Below, piece after piece: positions 34,153-41,785 of a stretch of 64,000 nt of DNA. The translations under genes were made by a program, and so were the position numbers. The notes beneath the pieces were generated by a model. It worked only from the letters and a program-made list of their open reading frames with translations. It was not told the DNA's origin and did not search any database. How positions within the stretch are numbered: position 1 is the first letter of the stretch; every line of letters begins with the position of its first letter. The DNA is from Hyphomicrobiaceae bacterium. Its GTDB lineage: Bacteria > Pseudomonadota > Alphaproteobacteria > Rhizobiales > Hyphomicrobiaceae. The stretch spans positions 186,001 to 250,000 of the forward strand of contig JACKJI010000001.1 of the NCBI GenBank assembly GCA_020638035.1, in the 5' to 3' direction.

Positions 34153-34691
34153 AACCTCCTTCTGCCATCAGCCGTCGAACATTGATCGCCGGGGCCGCGT
34201 CCGGGCTCGCTGCTTCGGTGCTCAACGTCCCGGCTCCTTCGGCCGGCCCCATGCTGCTGCAGGCGGTCCCCGGCAAGCCTCAAGGACCCGACTTCACGCT
34301 GCCCGATCTCGACGGCAACGACGTTCGCTTCGCAGACCTCAAGGGCAAAGTCGTGCTCGTCAATTTCTGGGCGACGTGGTGCCCGCCCTGCCGTGCGGAG
34401 ATTCCATCGATGGAGCGTGCGTGGGCTCAGCTCAAGGAACGCAACGTCGTGATGCTCGCCGTCCATGTCGGTGGCAAGCCGGACTCGATCTGGGAGTTCC
34501 TCGCTGAATTCAACGTCACGTTTCCCGTCCTCATCGACAAGTCGTCCACGGCCTCCAAGGCCTGGCAGACAATCGGATTGCCGACCACCTATGTAGCTGA
34601 TCGCGACGGCCGCAAGGCGCTGCGCGCAATCGGCGGGCGTGAATGGGACCATCCCGATCTCATCGCCAGCATAGTTGCACTGAATGAATGA
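34140..34691 (+). CDS. TlpA-like exported thioredoxin
   Basis: 183 residues. The N-terminus AISRRTLIAGAASGLAASVL has an SRRTL Arg pair typical of Tat signals. The thioredoxin-fold domain (residues 50-183) starts PDFTLPDLDGNDVRFADLKG, with the active site WATWCPPC (Cys81, Cys84) and the cis-Pro region IGLPTTYVADRDGR. TlpA/ResA-type proteins reduce periplasmic disulfides, often in cytochrome maturation. Here the neighbours suggest a role in periplasmic sulfur or thiol chemistry. Confidence 0.92.
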   Translation: MRTLKPPSAISRRTLIAGAASGLAASVLNVPAPSAGPMLLQAVPGKPQGPDFTLPDLDGNDVRFADLKGKVVLVNFWATWCPPCRAEIPSMERAWAQLKERNVVMLAVHVGGKPDSIWEFLAEFNVTFPVLIDKSSTASKAWQTIGLPTTYVADRDGRKALRAIGGREWDHPDLIASIVALNE

Positions 34692-34754
34692 ACTGGCCGT
34701 CGCGCGCAACCGCCCGTCGAAGCGCCGGCTGCCCCGGAAGAAGGAGCCCACTTC

Positions 34755-35108
34755 ATGCGCACGCTCTTGATCATGAACGATCCACCCTACGGAACGGAAC
34801 GGGTCTATAACGGCTTGCGGCTCGCTCATGCTCTCGCCAAGAACGATGCAGACGCAGCGGTAACAGTGTTTCTGATGGCCGACGCTGTCCTCTCCGCAAA
34901 GGCAGGCCAGAAAACGCCGGACGGCTACTACAATCTGGAACGCATGCTGAAGCGGGTCATTGCCGGCAGGGGGCGGGTTCTGCTGTGCGGAACATGCCTT
35001 GATGCACGCGGCATCTCCGATACCGAAATCATGGCCGGCGCGCAGCGCAGCACCATGGATGAACTTGCCGCCGAGACCATCGCCGCCGATAAGGTACTGG
35101 TGTTCTAG
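34755..35108 (+). CDS. DsrE/DsrF-family sulfurtransferase-like protein
   Basis: 117 residues, one DsrE/YchN fold: MRTLLIMNDPPYGTERVYNG, ALAKNDADAAVTVFLMADAV, KTPDGYYNLERMLKRVIAGR, VLLCGTCLDARGI. The Cys pair of LLCGTCLDARG is where persulfide-carrying Cys sit in related proteins. GGAG upstream supports the start, and the gene ends two bases before the cysteine desulfurase starts, which suggests it receives sulfur from that enzyme. Confidence 0.9.
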   Translation: MRTLLIMNDPPYGTERVYNGLRLAHALAKNDADAAVTVFLMADAVLSAKAGQKTPDGYYNLERMLKRVIAGRGRVLLCGTCLDARGISDTEIMAGAQRSTMDELAAETIAADKVLVF

Positions 35109-35110
35109 AA

Positions 35111-36241
35111 ATGCAGCGCATCTACCTCGACTACAACGCCAGCACGCCGATCGCTCCGGAAGTGGTTGCGGCGATGAGGCCATATCTGGACGAAGGCTTC
35201 GGCAATCCCTCGAGCGGGCATTGGGCCGGCCTGCCTGCGCGCGAGGCGGTCGAGCGCGCACGAGGACAGGTTGCGGGTCTGCTCGGGTGCGCTCACGATG
35301 AGGTCGTCTTCACCAGCGGCGGCAGTGAGGCCAACAACCACGCCTTGAAAGGCGTCGCCTTCGCGCTGAGAGGCAAGGGCAATCACATTGTCACATCGGC
35401 GATCGAGCATCCAGCCATCCTGAAGCCATGCGAGCACCTGTCAAAGCTCGGCCTGGACATCACGCATGTGCCGGTCGATAGGTTCGGCTGTGTCGACCCC
35501 GTTGATATCCGCCGCGCCATAACACCGCGAACAATCCTCGTCAGTATCATGCACGCCAACAACGAGGTGGGCACAATCCAGCCGATCGAGCAGATCAGCC
35601 GCATCACGCGCGAGCGCGGCATCCTACTGCATACAGATGCAGCGCAATCGGTCGGCAAGATCTCAACCAATGTCGAGGATCTCAGCGTCGATCTCATGTC
35701 GATTGCCGGACACAAATTCTATGCGCCCAAAGGCATTGGCGCGCTCTATATCCGGCGCGGCACTGCGATCGAGCCATTGGTTCATGGCGCCGGGCACGAG
35801 GCCGGCCGACGGGCGGGAACGGAAAGCGCATTGCTCTGTACCGCACTCGGAGCGGCGGCCGAGCTTGCCGCAGATCTCAAACCGATGTCGCGCGTCCGTG
35901 AACTCCGCGACAGCTTCTGGCAGCAACTCGATGCCGCCCTGGGAAATCGCATCGTCCTCAACGGTCATCCCACATATCGACTGCCCAACACACTCAACGT
36001 CTCATTCGTTGGTCAAGTCGGGGCCGACATCCTGGCCTCACTCGCGGGCGTTGCGGCATCGACGGGCTCGGCATGCCATAGCGGCCGGATCGAACTGTCG
36101 CCGGTACTCCGGGCAATGGGAATTACGCCCGAGGTCGGCATGGGTGCCATTCGCTTCAGCCTTGGTCGCGCAACGACACATTCCGAGATCGATTCTATCG
36201 TGGCCAAAATCAGTGAGACGGTCGGCGAGACCAGCGGCTAA
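35111..36241 (+). CDS. Cysteine desulfurase (NifS/IscS-type, aminotransferase class V)
   Basis: PLP enzyme of 376 residues that takes sulfur from cysteine as an enzyme persulfide. Blocks seen: IYLDYNASTPIAPEVVAAM, FGNPSSGHW, FTSGGSEANNHALKG, SIMHANNEVGTIQPI, LHTDAAQSVGKI and the PLP-lysine loop SIAGHKFYAPKG (Lys202). The catalytic Cys322 sits in ASTGSACHSGRIELSPVL with the long flexible loop of NifS/IscS (group I) enzymes. Since it is not next to iscU/iscA, a dedicated role with the adjoining DsrE, methyltransferase and phosphorylase is more likely than general Fe-S assembly (inference). Confidence 0.94.
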   Translation: MQRIYLDYNASTPIAPEVVAAMRPYLDEGFGNPSSGHWAGLPAREAVERARGQVAGLLGCAHDEVVFTSGGSEANNHALKGVAFALRGKGNHIVTSAIEHPAILKPCEHLSKLGLDITHVPVDRFGCVDPVDIRRAITPRTILVSIMHANNEVGTIQPIEQISRITRERGILLHTDAAQSVGKISTNVEDLSVDLMSIAGHKFYAPKGIGALYIRRGTAIEPLVHGAGHEAGRRAGTESALLCTALGAAAELAADLKPMSRVRELRDSFWQQLDAALGNRIVLNGHPTYRLPNTLNVSFVGQVGADILASLAGVAASTGSACHSGRIELSPVLRAMGITPEVGMGAIRFSLGRATTHSEIDSIVAKISETVGETSG

Positions 36242-36242
36242 C

Positions 36243-36971
36243 ATGCCAGATGCCCGCGCCCCTGATCTGACCGGACTCCCCGAGGCCTATCACGCCTGGC
36301 GCACCAGCGAACTCGGGCAGCTCACCGACCGACTCGAGGAGGAGTTGATCGCCAAGCTGATCGGCCCCCTCCAGGGCAAGCGCATTCTCGACGTCGGCTG
36401 CGGTGATGGCGTGCTTGCAGTCCGGCTTGCCGAGGCAGGGGCATTCGCCACCGGTCTCGATGCCGATCCGCGCATGCTTACAGCAGCGCGCAAACGGGCC
36501 GAGGCAACCGGGACGGCAATCACCTTCGTCGATGGGGACATCCACTCGCTGCCCTTTGCAGACGGCTCATTCGATACGGTAATGGCAATCACGGTCCTGT
36601 GCTTCGTCAGGGACGCCGAGCGTGCGGTTCAGGAAATGGCGCGCGTGCTGCGCCCTGGTGGTCGCCTGGTGTTGGGAGAGCTGGGGCGATATTCGCTCTG
36701 GGCCGTCAAGCGACGCGTTGCCGGTTGGCTCGGCTCGAAGACATCGCGCCATGCCATGTTCCGATCAGCAAGCGAGTTGCGTCAACTTGCAAAGCTGGCC
36801 CACCTTGAGGTGGGACAGGTTCGCGGCGCAATCTACTACCCGCCTTGCACCTTGTGCCCCCAATGGCTGGCCCCGCACGATCAACGCCTTTCGACCCTCA
36901 CGACCTTCGGAGCGGCGTTCATCGCGCTCGCAGCGGACAAGCCCGACCGAATTTTGCAGAGAAAGCCATGA
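36243..36971 (+). CDS. Class I SAM-dependent methyltransferase
   Basis: 242 residues with a UbiE/COQ5-like Rossmann fold: KRILDVGCGDGVLAVRLAEA (motif I), ATGLDADPRMLTAARKRAE, FVDGDIHSLPFADGSFDTVM and RVLRPGGRLVLGELGRYSLW. The C-terminal part carries YYPPCTLCPQWLAPHD, a Cys pair that could bind metal or help hold the substrate. Starts one base after the desulfurase stop and overlaps the phosphorylase start (ATGA). Together with sulfur donors upstream this hints at methylation of a thiol, sulfide or related product; the acceptor is unknown. Confidence 0.9.
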   Translation: MPDARAPDLTGLPEAYHAWRTSELGQLTDRLEEELIAKLIGPLQGKRILDVGCGDGVLAVRLAEAGAFATGLDADPRMLTAARKRAEATGTAITFVDGDIHSLPFADGSFDTVMAITVLCFVRDAERAVQEMARVLRPGGRLVLGELGRYSLWAVKRRVAGWLGSKTSRHAMFRSASELRQLAKLAHLEVGQVRGAIYYPPCTLCPQWLAPHDQRLSTLTTFGAAFIALAADKPDRILQRKP

Positions 36972-37780
36972 AAGATCCCGCTCCACCACTGCTCGCCCAC
37001 AAGCACTACGAGGAACCATCGCAGTTCGTGCCCGAGAACCTCTTGCGCGAGGCGCGGCGTCAGAAGTCCCTCGACAACGGACGTGTCCCTGGCGTTTGCG
37101 TGCTCGACCCGGATGGCGACATCGTACGGCAAGCTAAGGCAGATGGTCGCGCGATCCGCGACCCCAACTGGGCCTGCTACCACACCGAGCTCTACCGACT
37201 GGTCCACGACGACATCGAGCTGGGCATCGTGCCATGCGCGGTCGGGGCATCGTTTGCTGTTCTCGTCGCCGAGCAGTTGTTCGCATCGGGCTGCCAGCTA
37301 TTGGTCAGCGTGACCTCGTCGGGACAACTCGTGGAGGTGCGACCCCCGCCCTATTTCATCCTGATCGACAAGGCGCTGCGCGACGAGGGAACGAGCTACC
37401 ACTACCTCGCGCCGTCCGAATTCAGTTCAGCGCCGCCGCAATTGATCGACGCGATGGCGGGAGCGTTCGACGGACTTCGCGTGCCTGTCGAAAGGGGGGC
37501 TACGTGGACAACGGACGCGCCTTATCGGGAAACACTGACGGCCATCTCCGCCATGAAGACAAAAGGCCTCTTGGCGGTCGAGATGGAGGCGGCCGCCCTC
37601 TACGCCTTCGCCGAGGCACGCGGCAAGCCGGTCATCTGCTTCGCGCACGTGACCAACCAGATGGCGAGGCTCGAGGGCGACTTCGAGAAGGGCGAGGCAA
37701 ACGGAAGCATCGATGCCCTGACCGTGATTGTCGCGGCGGCGGCGCGCGCCTTTGAGGATCTGTCACGTTCGGGTTGGTAG
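36968..37780 (+). CDS. Nucleoside phosphorylase family protein (PNP/UDP)
   Basis: 270 residues of the purine/uridine phosphorylase superfamily. Signatures: GIVPCAVGASFAVLVAEQLF, CQLLVSVTSSGQL, the substrate loop WTTDAPYRETLTAISAMKT and the nucleoside-binding block GLLAVEMEAAALYAFAEARG with the VEMEAAALY motif of the family (Glu pair). It would split a nucleoside with phosphate into base and pentose 1-phosphate. Last gene of the operon starting at 32735. Coupling with a SAM methyltransferase, DsrE and cysteine desulfurase suggests it handles a sulfur-containing nucleoside or the methylthioadenosine/SAH side of the pathway (inference). Confidence 0.88.
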   Translation: MKDPAPPLLAHKHYEEPSQFVPENLLREARRQKSLDNGRVPGVCVLDPDGDIVRQAKADGRAIRDPNWACYHTELYRLVHDDIELGIVPCAVGASFAVLVAEQLFASGCQLLVSVTSSGQLVEVRPPPYFILIDKALRDEGTSYHYLAPSEFSSAPPQLIDAMAGAFDGLRVPVERGATWTTDAPYRETLTAISAMKTKGLLAVEMEAAALYAFAEARGKPVICFAHVTNQMARLEGDFEKGEANGSIDALTVIVAAAARAFEDLSRSGW

Positions 37781-37901
37781 GACCGCACAGGACTGCGTTG
37801 CCTCGGCACCGAGGCGCGCAGGGATTGCCGCATGAACCAAGCGAGCATGTTATTGCGCTGGCGGCGCGGATACCGGTCCGGCTGAAAGCCTCGACCCAGC
37901 C

Positions 37902-38606
37902 TCAGGTCGCAGCATTGTCGATATCCTGATCAATCTGAGCAAACTGCGCCAGCGCCAAGGGGTCGGCGATCTGAACACGCTCGCCTTCGACGGTAACACC
38001 GATCGGCTGCAGGTCGAGAAACGCGCGCGACAGGCTTTCCGATCTGATACCCAGAAACGACGCAATCAATTGTTTGCTCACGGGAAGCACCATGTCCTGC
38101 TCGCTACCCTGCTCGCGACCCAGACGCATCAGATATCCAGCCAGCCTCTGATCTGCCGAGCGAAGCTTCTGATCCCGCAAATGTCGGACCATCCTACGGA
38201 ACTCGCGTGCAACTTCCATCAGGCCGTTGAACAGCAGCCTCTGATCATTATGCAGCACTCGTCGGTATAGGCCTGCAGGGACCCGAAGGATCTGGGCGCG
38301 CCCTACACTGCGCGCAGACATCAGCGCAACCGCATTGTGGACGACGGCGGCCAGGATGAAGGAATCACCCGGTTTGAGAAGTGCGATTGTCTTGCGGTTC
38401 TTCGGTGAAGAAGCGTAGAGCTCGATCACGCCTGCTTGAACAATGTAGAGAGAATCGAGCCTGTCCCCCTCGGTAACAACAATTGTATCCCGCGGAATGA
38501 TTTCCGTTTCTGACTTCTCCTCCAACCGCCGCAACGCGCCCTTCCCGACGCCTCGAAACAAGCGGTATTCATTCAGGCCAACGGTCATGTGCGTGGTCAT
38601 CTGCAT
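37902..38606 (-). CDS. Crp/Fnr-family transcriptional regulator (no Fe-S Cys cluster)
   Basis: About 234 residues from the ATG at 38606, which has AGAGGTG nine bases upstream; the frame is open further to 38654. cNMP-binding-type barrel (IIPRDTIVVTEGDRLDSLYI, IALLKPGDSFILAAVVHNAV), long dimer helix, and HTH with recognition helix in SKQLIASFLGIRSESLSRAF; the E-x-x-S-R pattern is that of Fnr, which reads TTGA half-sites. The sequence has no Cys, so it is not an O2-sensing Fe-S Fnr; NnrR/DNR-type NO sensing through heme is possible. An inverted repeat holds its ribosome site, and an Fnr-like box lies about 50 bases upstream. Confidence 0.9.
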   Translation of the reverse strand: MQMTTHMTVGLNEYRLFRGVGKGALRRLEEKSETEIIPRDTIVVTEGDRLDSLYIVQAGVIELYASSPKNRKTIALLKPGDSFILAAVVHNAVALMSARSVGRAQILRVPAGLYRRVLHNDQRLLFNGLMEVAREFRRMVRHLRDQKLRSADQRLAGYLMRLGREQGSEQDMVLPVSKQLIASFLGIRSESLSRAFLDLQPIGVTVEGERVQIADPLALAQFAQIDQDIDNAAT

Positions 38607-38612
38607 CGAATT

Positions 38613-38640
38613 CGCACCTCTACTAAATGCTAGAGGTGCG
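38613..38640 (-). promoter_or_regulatory. 10-bp inverted repeat covering the crp/fnr ribosome site
   Basis: CGCACCTCTA (38613-38622) and TAGAGGTGCG (38631-38640) are a perfect inverted repeat with an 8-base loop. On the minus strand the second arm contains AGAGGTG, the ribosome site for the ATG at 38606. As RNA it would hide that site; as DNA it could be an operator of dyad symmetry. Confidence 0.72.
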
Positions 38641-38654
38641 ACCAATCGATGCAT

Positions 38655-38668
38655 TTGACTTATGTTAG
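38655..38668 (-). promoter_or_regulatory. Fnr-like box upstream of crp/fnr gene
   Basis: TTGAC-TTAT-GTTAG, one good half-site and one degenerate, 14 bases long and about 50 bases upstream of the regulator's start. It shares YTAAC-N2-AAGTCAA (minus-strand reading) with the box at 58321. Weak by itself. Confidence 0.4.
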
Positions 38669-38696
38669 CTCGTTGGCTCGTTAGCTCCTTGGCTAG
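38665..38696 (+). repeat. Four tandem 8-bp repeats
   Basis: TTAGCTCG, TTGGCTCG, TTAGCTCC, TTGGCTAG in direct succession, equal to two 16-bp units with two mismatches. They fill the gap between the ABC ATPase end (38730) and the Crp/Fnr gene. Confidence 0.8.
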
Positions 38697-38729
38697 AGGC
38701 CGAAGTCACATCGGCCCACAGGGGCACAA

Positions 38730-39419
38730 CTACGTCTCCAGCCGGCCATCGCGCAGGTGATAGATCTGATCGAACCGATCAAAGATTTTCTCATCGTGGG
38801 TCACGGCGATGATTGCCGCGTCCTGATCAACAGCAACCTTTCGAAGCAGATCCATGACGATCTGGGCCCGTTTCGAATCGAGTGCAGCGGTCGGTTCATC
38901 CGCAAGGATGATCCGGGGACGATTGGCCAGGGCCCGCGCGATCGCCACGCGCTGAGCTTCCCCTCCCGACAGCTTCGCTGGCATCGAGTGTGATCGATGG
39001 CCCACGTCGAGATAGTCGAGCAGCTCGCTTGCCCGCGCCTGCGCCTCAGCCGACGTCGCACCTGCAAGCTCGAGCACGAGAGAAACATTGTCGATCGCAT
39101 CCAGGAAGGGGATCAGATTGTGAAACTGGAAAATGAAGCCGATCTTCTCCAGCCGCAGACTTCGCAGATTGGTACGAAGCCAGCGGCCATTTTCGATCAC
39201 GCGCTCGCCCACGAGGTCCATTGAGCCGGACGAAGGATCGAGAATGCAGCCGATGACATTCAAAAGCGTTGTCTTGCCCGAGCCGGAAGGACCCAGCAGG
39301 GCTACGACCTGACGCGCCTGGACATCAAGACTGACGTCCCGCAGGGCGTCAACCCGGGCCTCGCCCTCGCCGAAATGCTTTGAAATCCGGTCAACCCGCA
39401 CAAGCGGACTTTGGGTCAT
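38730..39419 (-). CDS. ABC transporter ATP-binding protein, DevA/LolD-like
   Basis: 229 residues from the ATG at 39419, with GGAAGG upstream. Walker A LLGPSGSGKTTLL, Q-loop IGFIFQFHNLIPFL, signature LSGGEAQRVAIARAL, Walker B RIILADEPTAALD and switch His in AVTHDEKIFDRFD. The MacB/LolD/DevA branch energises export or extraction of lipids and lipoproteins with an FtsX-like permease, which is the next gene (39436-40569). It is the third gene of an adaptor-permease-ATPase set, the same order as devBCA. Confidence 0.92.
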   Translation of the reverse strand: MTQSPLVRVDRISKHFGEGEARVDALRDVSLDVQARQVVALLGPSGSGKTTLLNVIGCILDPSSGSMDLVGERVIENGRWLRTNLRSLRLEKIGFIFQFHNLIPFLDAIDNVSLVLELAGATSAEAQARASELLDYLDVGHRSHSMPAKLSGGEAQRVAIARALANRPRIILADEPTAALDSKRAQIVMDLLRKVAVDQDAAIIAVTHDEKIFDRFDQIYHLRDGRLET

Positions 39420-39435
39420 TTTGCCTTCCATGTCG

Positions 39436-40569
39436 TCAGCCCCCGAGCGCAGTGGCGGGATCAACCTTGAGCGCGGCGCGCACGCCAAGGCCACTCGACA
39501 AAAGGCACACCACGATCACGATCAGTCCGAGTATCAGGACATTATCGGGTTCCAGGACCACCCGGCGGGGGAAGTAATCCTTGATGAGGAGAATCAGGTT
39601 CGCACCGATCGCAAACCCGATAAGACCAAGCGCCAGCGCCTGTTGAACGATCATGCCTATGATCGCGCGGTCTGGTGCACCGATCAGCTTCAAGGTCGCA
39701 ATCTGTTTGAGCTTCTCCATCGTCATCGTGTAGATGATCAGCGCGATGATGACGGCTGATACGATCAGCAACAGTGACGTGAAGAGTCCTATCTGGCGGC
39801 GCGCGCGATCAACCAGAGAGCGCGTTAGAATAAGCTCCTGCGCTTCTTGGGTCATTGCCGAGAGATGCTTCCAACGATGGATGGTAGCGGCGACAGCATC
39901 AGCAGATGCATTGGGTTGAAGCCGCGCCGCGATGGCATTGACAGTGTCCCGGCTGGCGCCGGCGGCGCCACGGGCTGCCGCGATGCGCGAAGCAGATGGC
40001 GCAAGATCGAATTGCAGTTTCTGCGCATCGGCAAGCGAGATGTAGACCGCAGGATCCCCACCCGAATTGACCTGATCGCGCGTCACTCCGACTACCGTGA
40101 ACATGCTGCGGCCAAGGCGGATGCGATCGCCAAGCACAAGACCGGAGCTTCGATCCGCAACCATCTCGTAGTGGGTCTTCGCAATGGCGCGACCCTGCCA
40201 GATATCCGGCGGTCCGCCAGGCCGTGTCAGTTCATACCCAATGACGTATAGCCTCAGCTTGTCGTTGCGATAGTCGGTTTCAACCGTCTGGTAGGTGATA
40301 CTCCCCGCTGAGGACACACCGGCAATCCGAGCAATTGCTTCGCGCAGGTCTCCCGGAATGCGCGAAGCCTCGGCGAACGGGCCACGCGTGTTTGCCTCAA
40401 CCACCCACAAGTCGACAGCAGGAGCCCGGGCGATCGTCAATGCGTCAACAACGAGCCCACGATAGATGCCGATCATGGCGAGCACGACGCCAAGCAGCAG
40501 GCCGAGGCCGAGGCAAGTAAGAATGAAGCGGAACAGGTTGTGGCGTATGTCGCGATAGGCGAGATTCAT
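39436..40569 (-). CDS. ABC transporter permease, FtsX/DevC-like
   Basis: 377 residues with the MacB/FtsX build: first span near 12-34 (RFILTCLGLGLLLGVVLAMI), a large periplasmic domain (about 40-255), then three spans (LFTSLLLIVSAVIIALIIY, IGMIVQQALALGLIGFAIGA, NVLILGLIVIVVCLLSSG). The MTMEKLKQIATLKLIGAP loop and the end GVRAALKVDPATAL are typical of DevC and related permeases. It overlaps the adaptor stop by four bases. Partner of the ATPase at 38730. Confidence 0.9.
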   Translation of the reverse strand: MNLAYRDIRHNLFRFILTCLGLGLLLGVVLAMIGIYRGLVVDALTIARAPAVDLWVVEANTRGPFAEASRIPGDLREAIARIAGVSSAGSITYQTVETDYRNDKLRLYVIGYELTRPGGPPDIWQGRAIAKTHYEMVADRSSGLVLGDRIRLGRSMFTVVGVTRDQVNSGGDPAVYISLADAQKLQFDLAPSASRIAAARGAAGASRDTVNAIAARLQPNASADAVAATIHRWKHLSAMTQEAQELILTRSLVDRARRQIGLFTSLLLIVSAVIIALIIYTMTMEKLKQIATLKLIGAPDRAIIGMIVQQALALGLIGFAIGANLILLIKDYFPRRVVLEPDNVLILGLIVIVVCLLSSGLGVRAALKVDPATALGG

Positions 40570-41729
40570 CTCGGCTCACCCTCGACGACGCGCGCGCTGC
40601 GGTCCTCCCGAAAGCCGTTGCCCACGCGGATGACGACCTGGGCACCCTCGGGCACCCCCGCAACAATCTCAAGGCGAGCATCTTCCGTCCGATGCCGGAA
40701 TTGGACCAACCGCCGATGTAACCGACCCTTCTCAACAGTCCACACTTCGCCTTGTTTTCCATCGTATCCATGTACTGCAGCTTCCGGCACGAGCAACGCC
40801 CTCTCGAGCGTGGCAACCGTGATCCAGAATTCGACCTGCTCGCCCAGAAAGATCCTTGGCGGCGGGTTCTCGCCCTTGATGAAGACCCGGCGCTCTTCGG
40901 TAACGCGGTCACTCTCCAGCCCGATCCGCGCCACCTCGCCTCGAAACGTCTCCTGTGGCCGCGACCGCAGCCGCGCCTCGACCCGCTGACCTTCGCGAAT
41001 GAACCCCGCACGCGCTTCATCGACGAAGGCAAGCCCCCAGTACCCCCCCACCTCGATCAGTGTGAAGATAGGATCGCCAGCCTTCACCACGGTGCCAAGC
41101 TCCTTGTGGCGCTCAATGACAATGGCATCATAAGGTGCGAGCAGCGTGCGATGCCCCAGCAGCGTCTCTTCCAGATTGACTTGTGCACGGGCGTCATCGA
41201 CCCGGACACGGCTAGTTGCCAATTCGCTCTGCGCCACAGAGACATCGGCTCTGGCAACGGCCTCGTCGCGAACCGCCTCCTCGGCTGCTTGCTCCGATAC
41301 GATATTCCGGCCGAGCAGTGACGTTTTGCGACGGTTCGCCTCCTGACGCTGCGCGAGGACTGCCTCAGCCTTCGCAAGCCCGGCTTCTGCCCGCGCAATA
41401 CCTACTTCGGCAATCTGCATTGCCGCCTTTGCTTTCGCCAGACGCGCCTCCTGCTCGGCCGACGCGAGGCGGGCAAGTACCGCTCCCTTGGCGACGCGGT
41501 CACCGTGATCGGCCTTCAACTCGATGAGCGTGGCCCCTGCCTCGAATCCGACCTTGGACAGTACGCGTGCTTCAACGGTTCCCAGCCCGAAGACCCGTAC
41601 GAGAATATCGCTCGACAGAGGCGCAACCTCGACCGAGAGGGGGCGGTTCGTTAATGCATATGCAGCAGCGCCTGCGATGGCGAACGCACCCAACATTCCA
41701 AGCACATATGCAAGCCGGAAGCGCTTCAT
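40566..41729 (-). CDS. HlyD/DevB-like membrane fusion protein
   Basis: 387 residues: N-terminal membrane anchor (MKRFRLAYVLGMLGAFAIAG), lipoyl-like half domain (VGFEAGATLIELKADHGDRV), a long coiled coil of Ala/Glu-rich repeats (AKAKAAMQIAEVGIARAEAG and so on, about 95-195), second lipoyl half (LLAPYDAIVIERHKELGTVV) and a beta-barrel domain (RVEARLRSRPQETFRGEVAR). Adaptor of the DevBCA-type exporter; in cyanobacteria DevBCA exports heterocyst glycolipids through TolC. No TolC is encoded here. Confidence 0.9.
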   Translation of the reverse strand: MKRFRLAYVLGMLGAFAIAGAAAYALTNRPLSVEVAPLSSDILVRVFGLGTVEARVLSKVGFEAGATLIELKADHGDRVAKGAVLARLASAEQEARLAKAKAAMQIAEVGIARAEAGLAKAEAVLAQRQEANRRKTSLLGRNIVSEQAAEEAVRDEAVARADVSVAQSELATSRVRVDDARAQVNLEETLLGHRTLLAPYDAIVIERHKELGTVVKAGDPIFTLIEVGGYWGLAFVDEARAGFIREGQRVEARLRSRPQETFRGEVARIGLESDRVTEERRVFIKGENPPPRIFLGEQVEFWITVATLERALLVPEAAVHGYDGKQGEVWTVEKGRLHRRLVQFRHRTEDARLEIVAGVPEGAQVVIRVGNGFREDRSARVVEGEPR

Positions 41730-41785
41730 CTGCAGTCCACTCCAAAATCGTGAATTTAACTGTCTGCTTGCTATCGAGCAGTCTA

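Noticed and set aside
35637..36242. N-terminal extension of the methyltransferase frame over the cysteine desulfurase
   Set aside because: The overlap is out of frame with the strong desulfurase gene; the methyltransferase starts at ATG 36243.
37796..37830. Short CCTCGG-CA-CCGAGG hairpin as a terminator
   Set aside because: The loop is too short and no T-tract follows, although its position between convergent genes is suitable.
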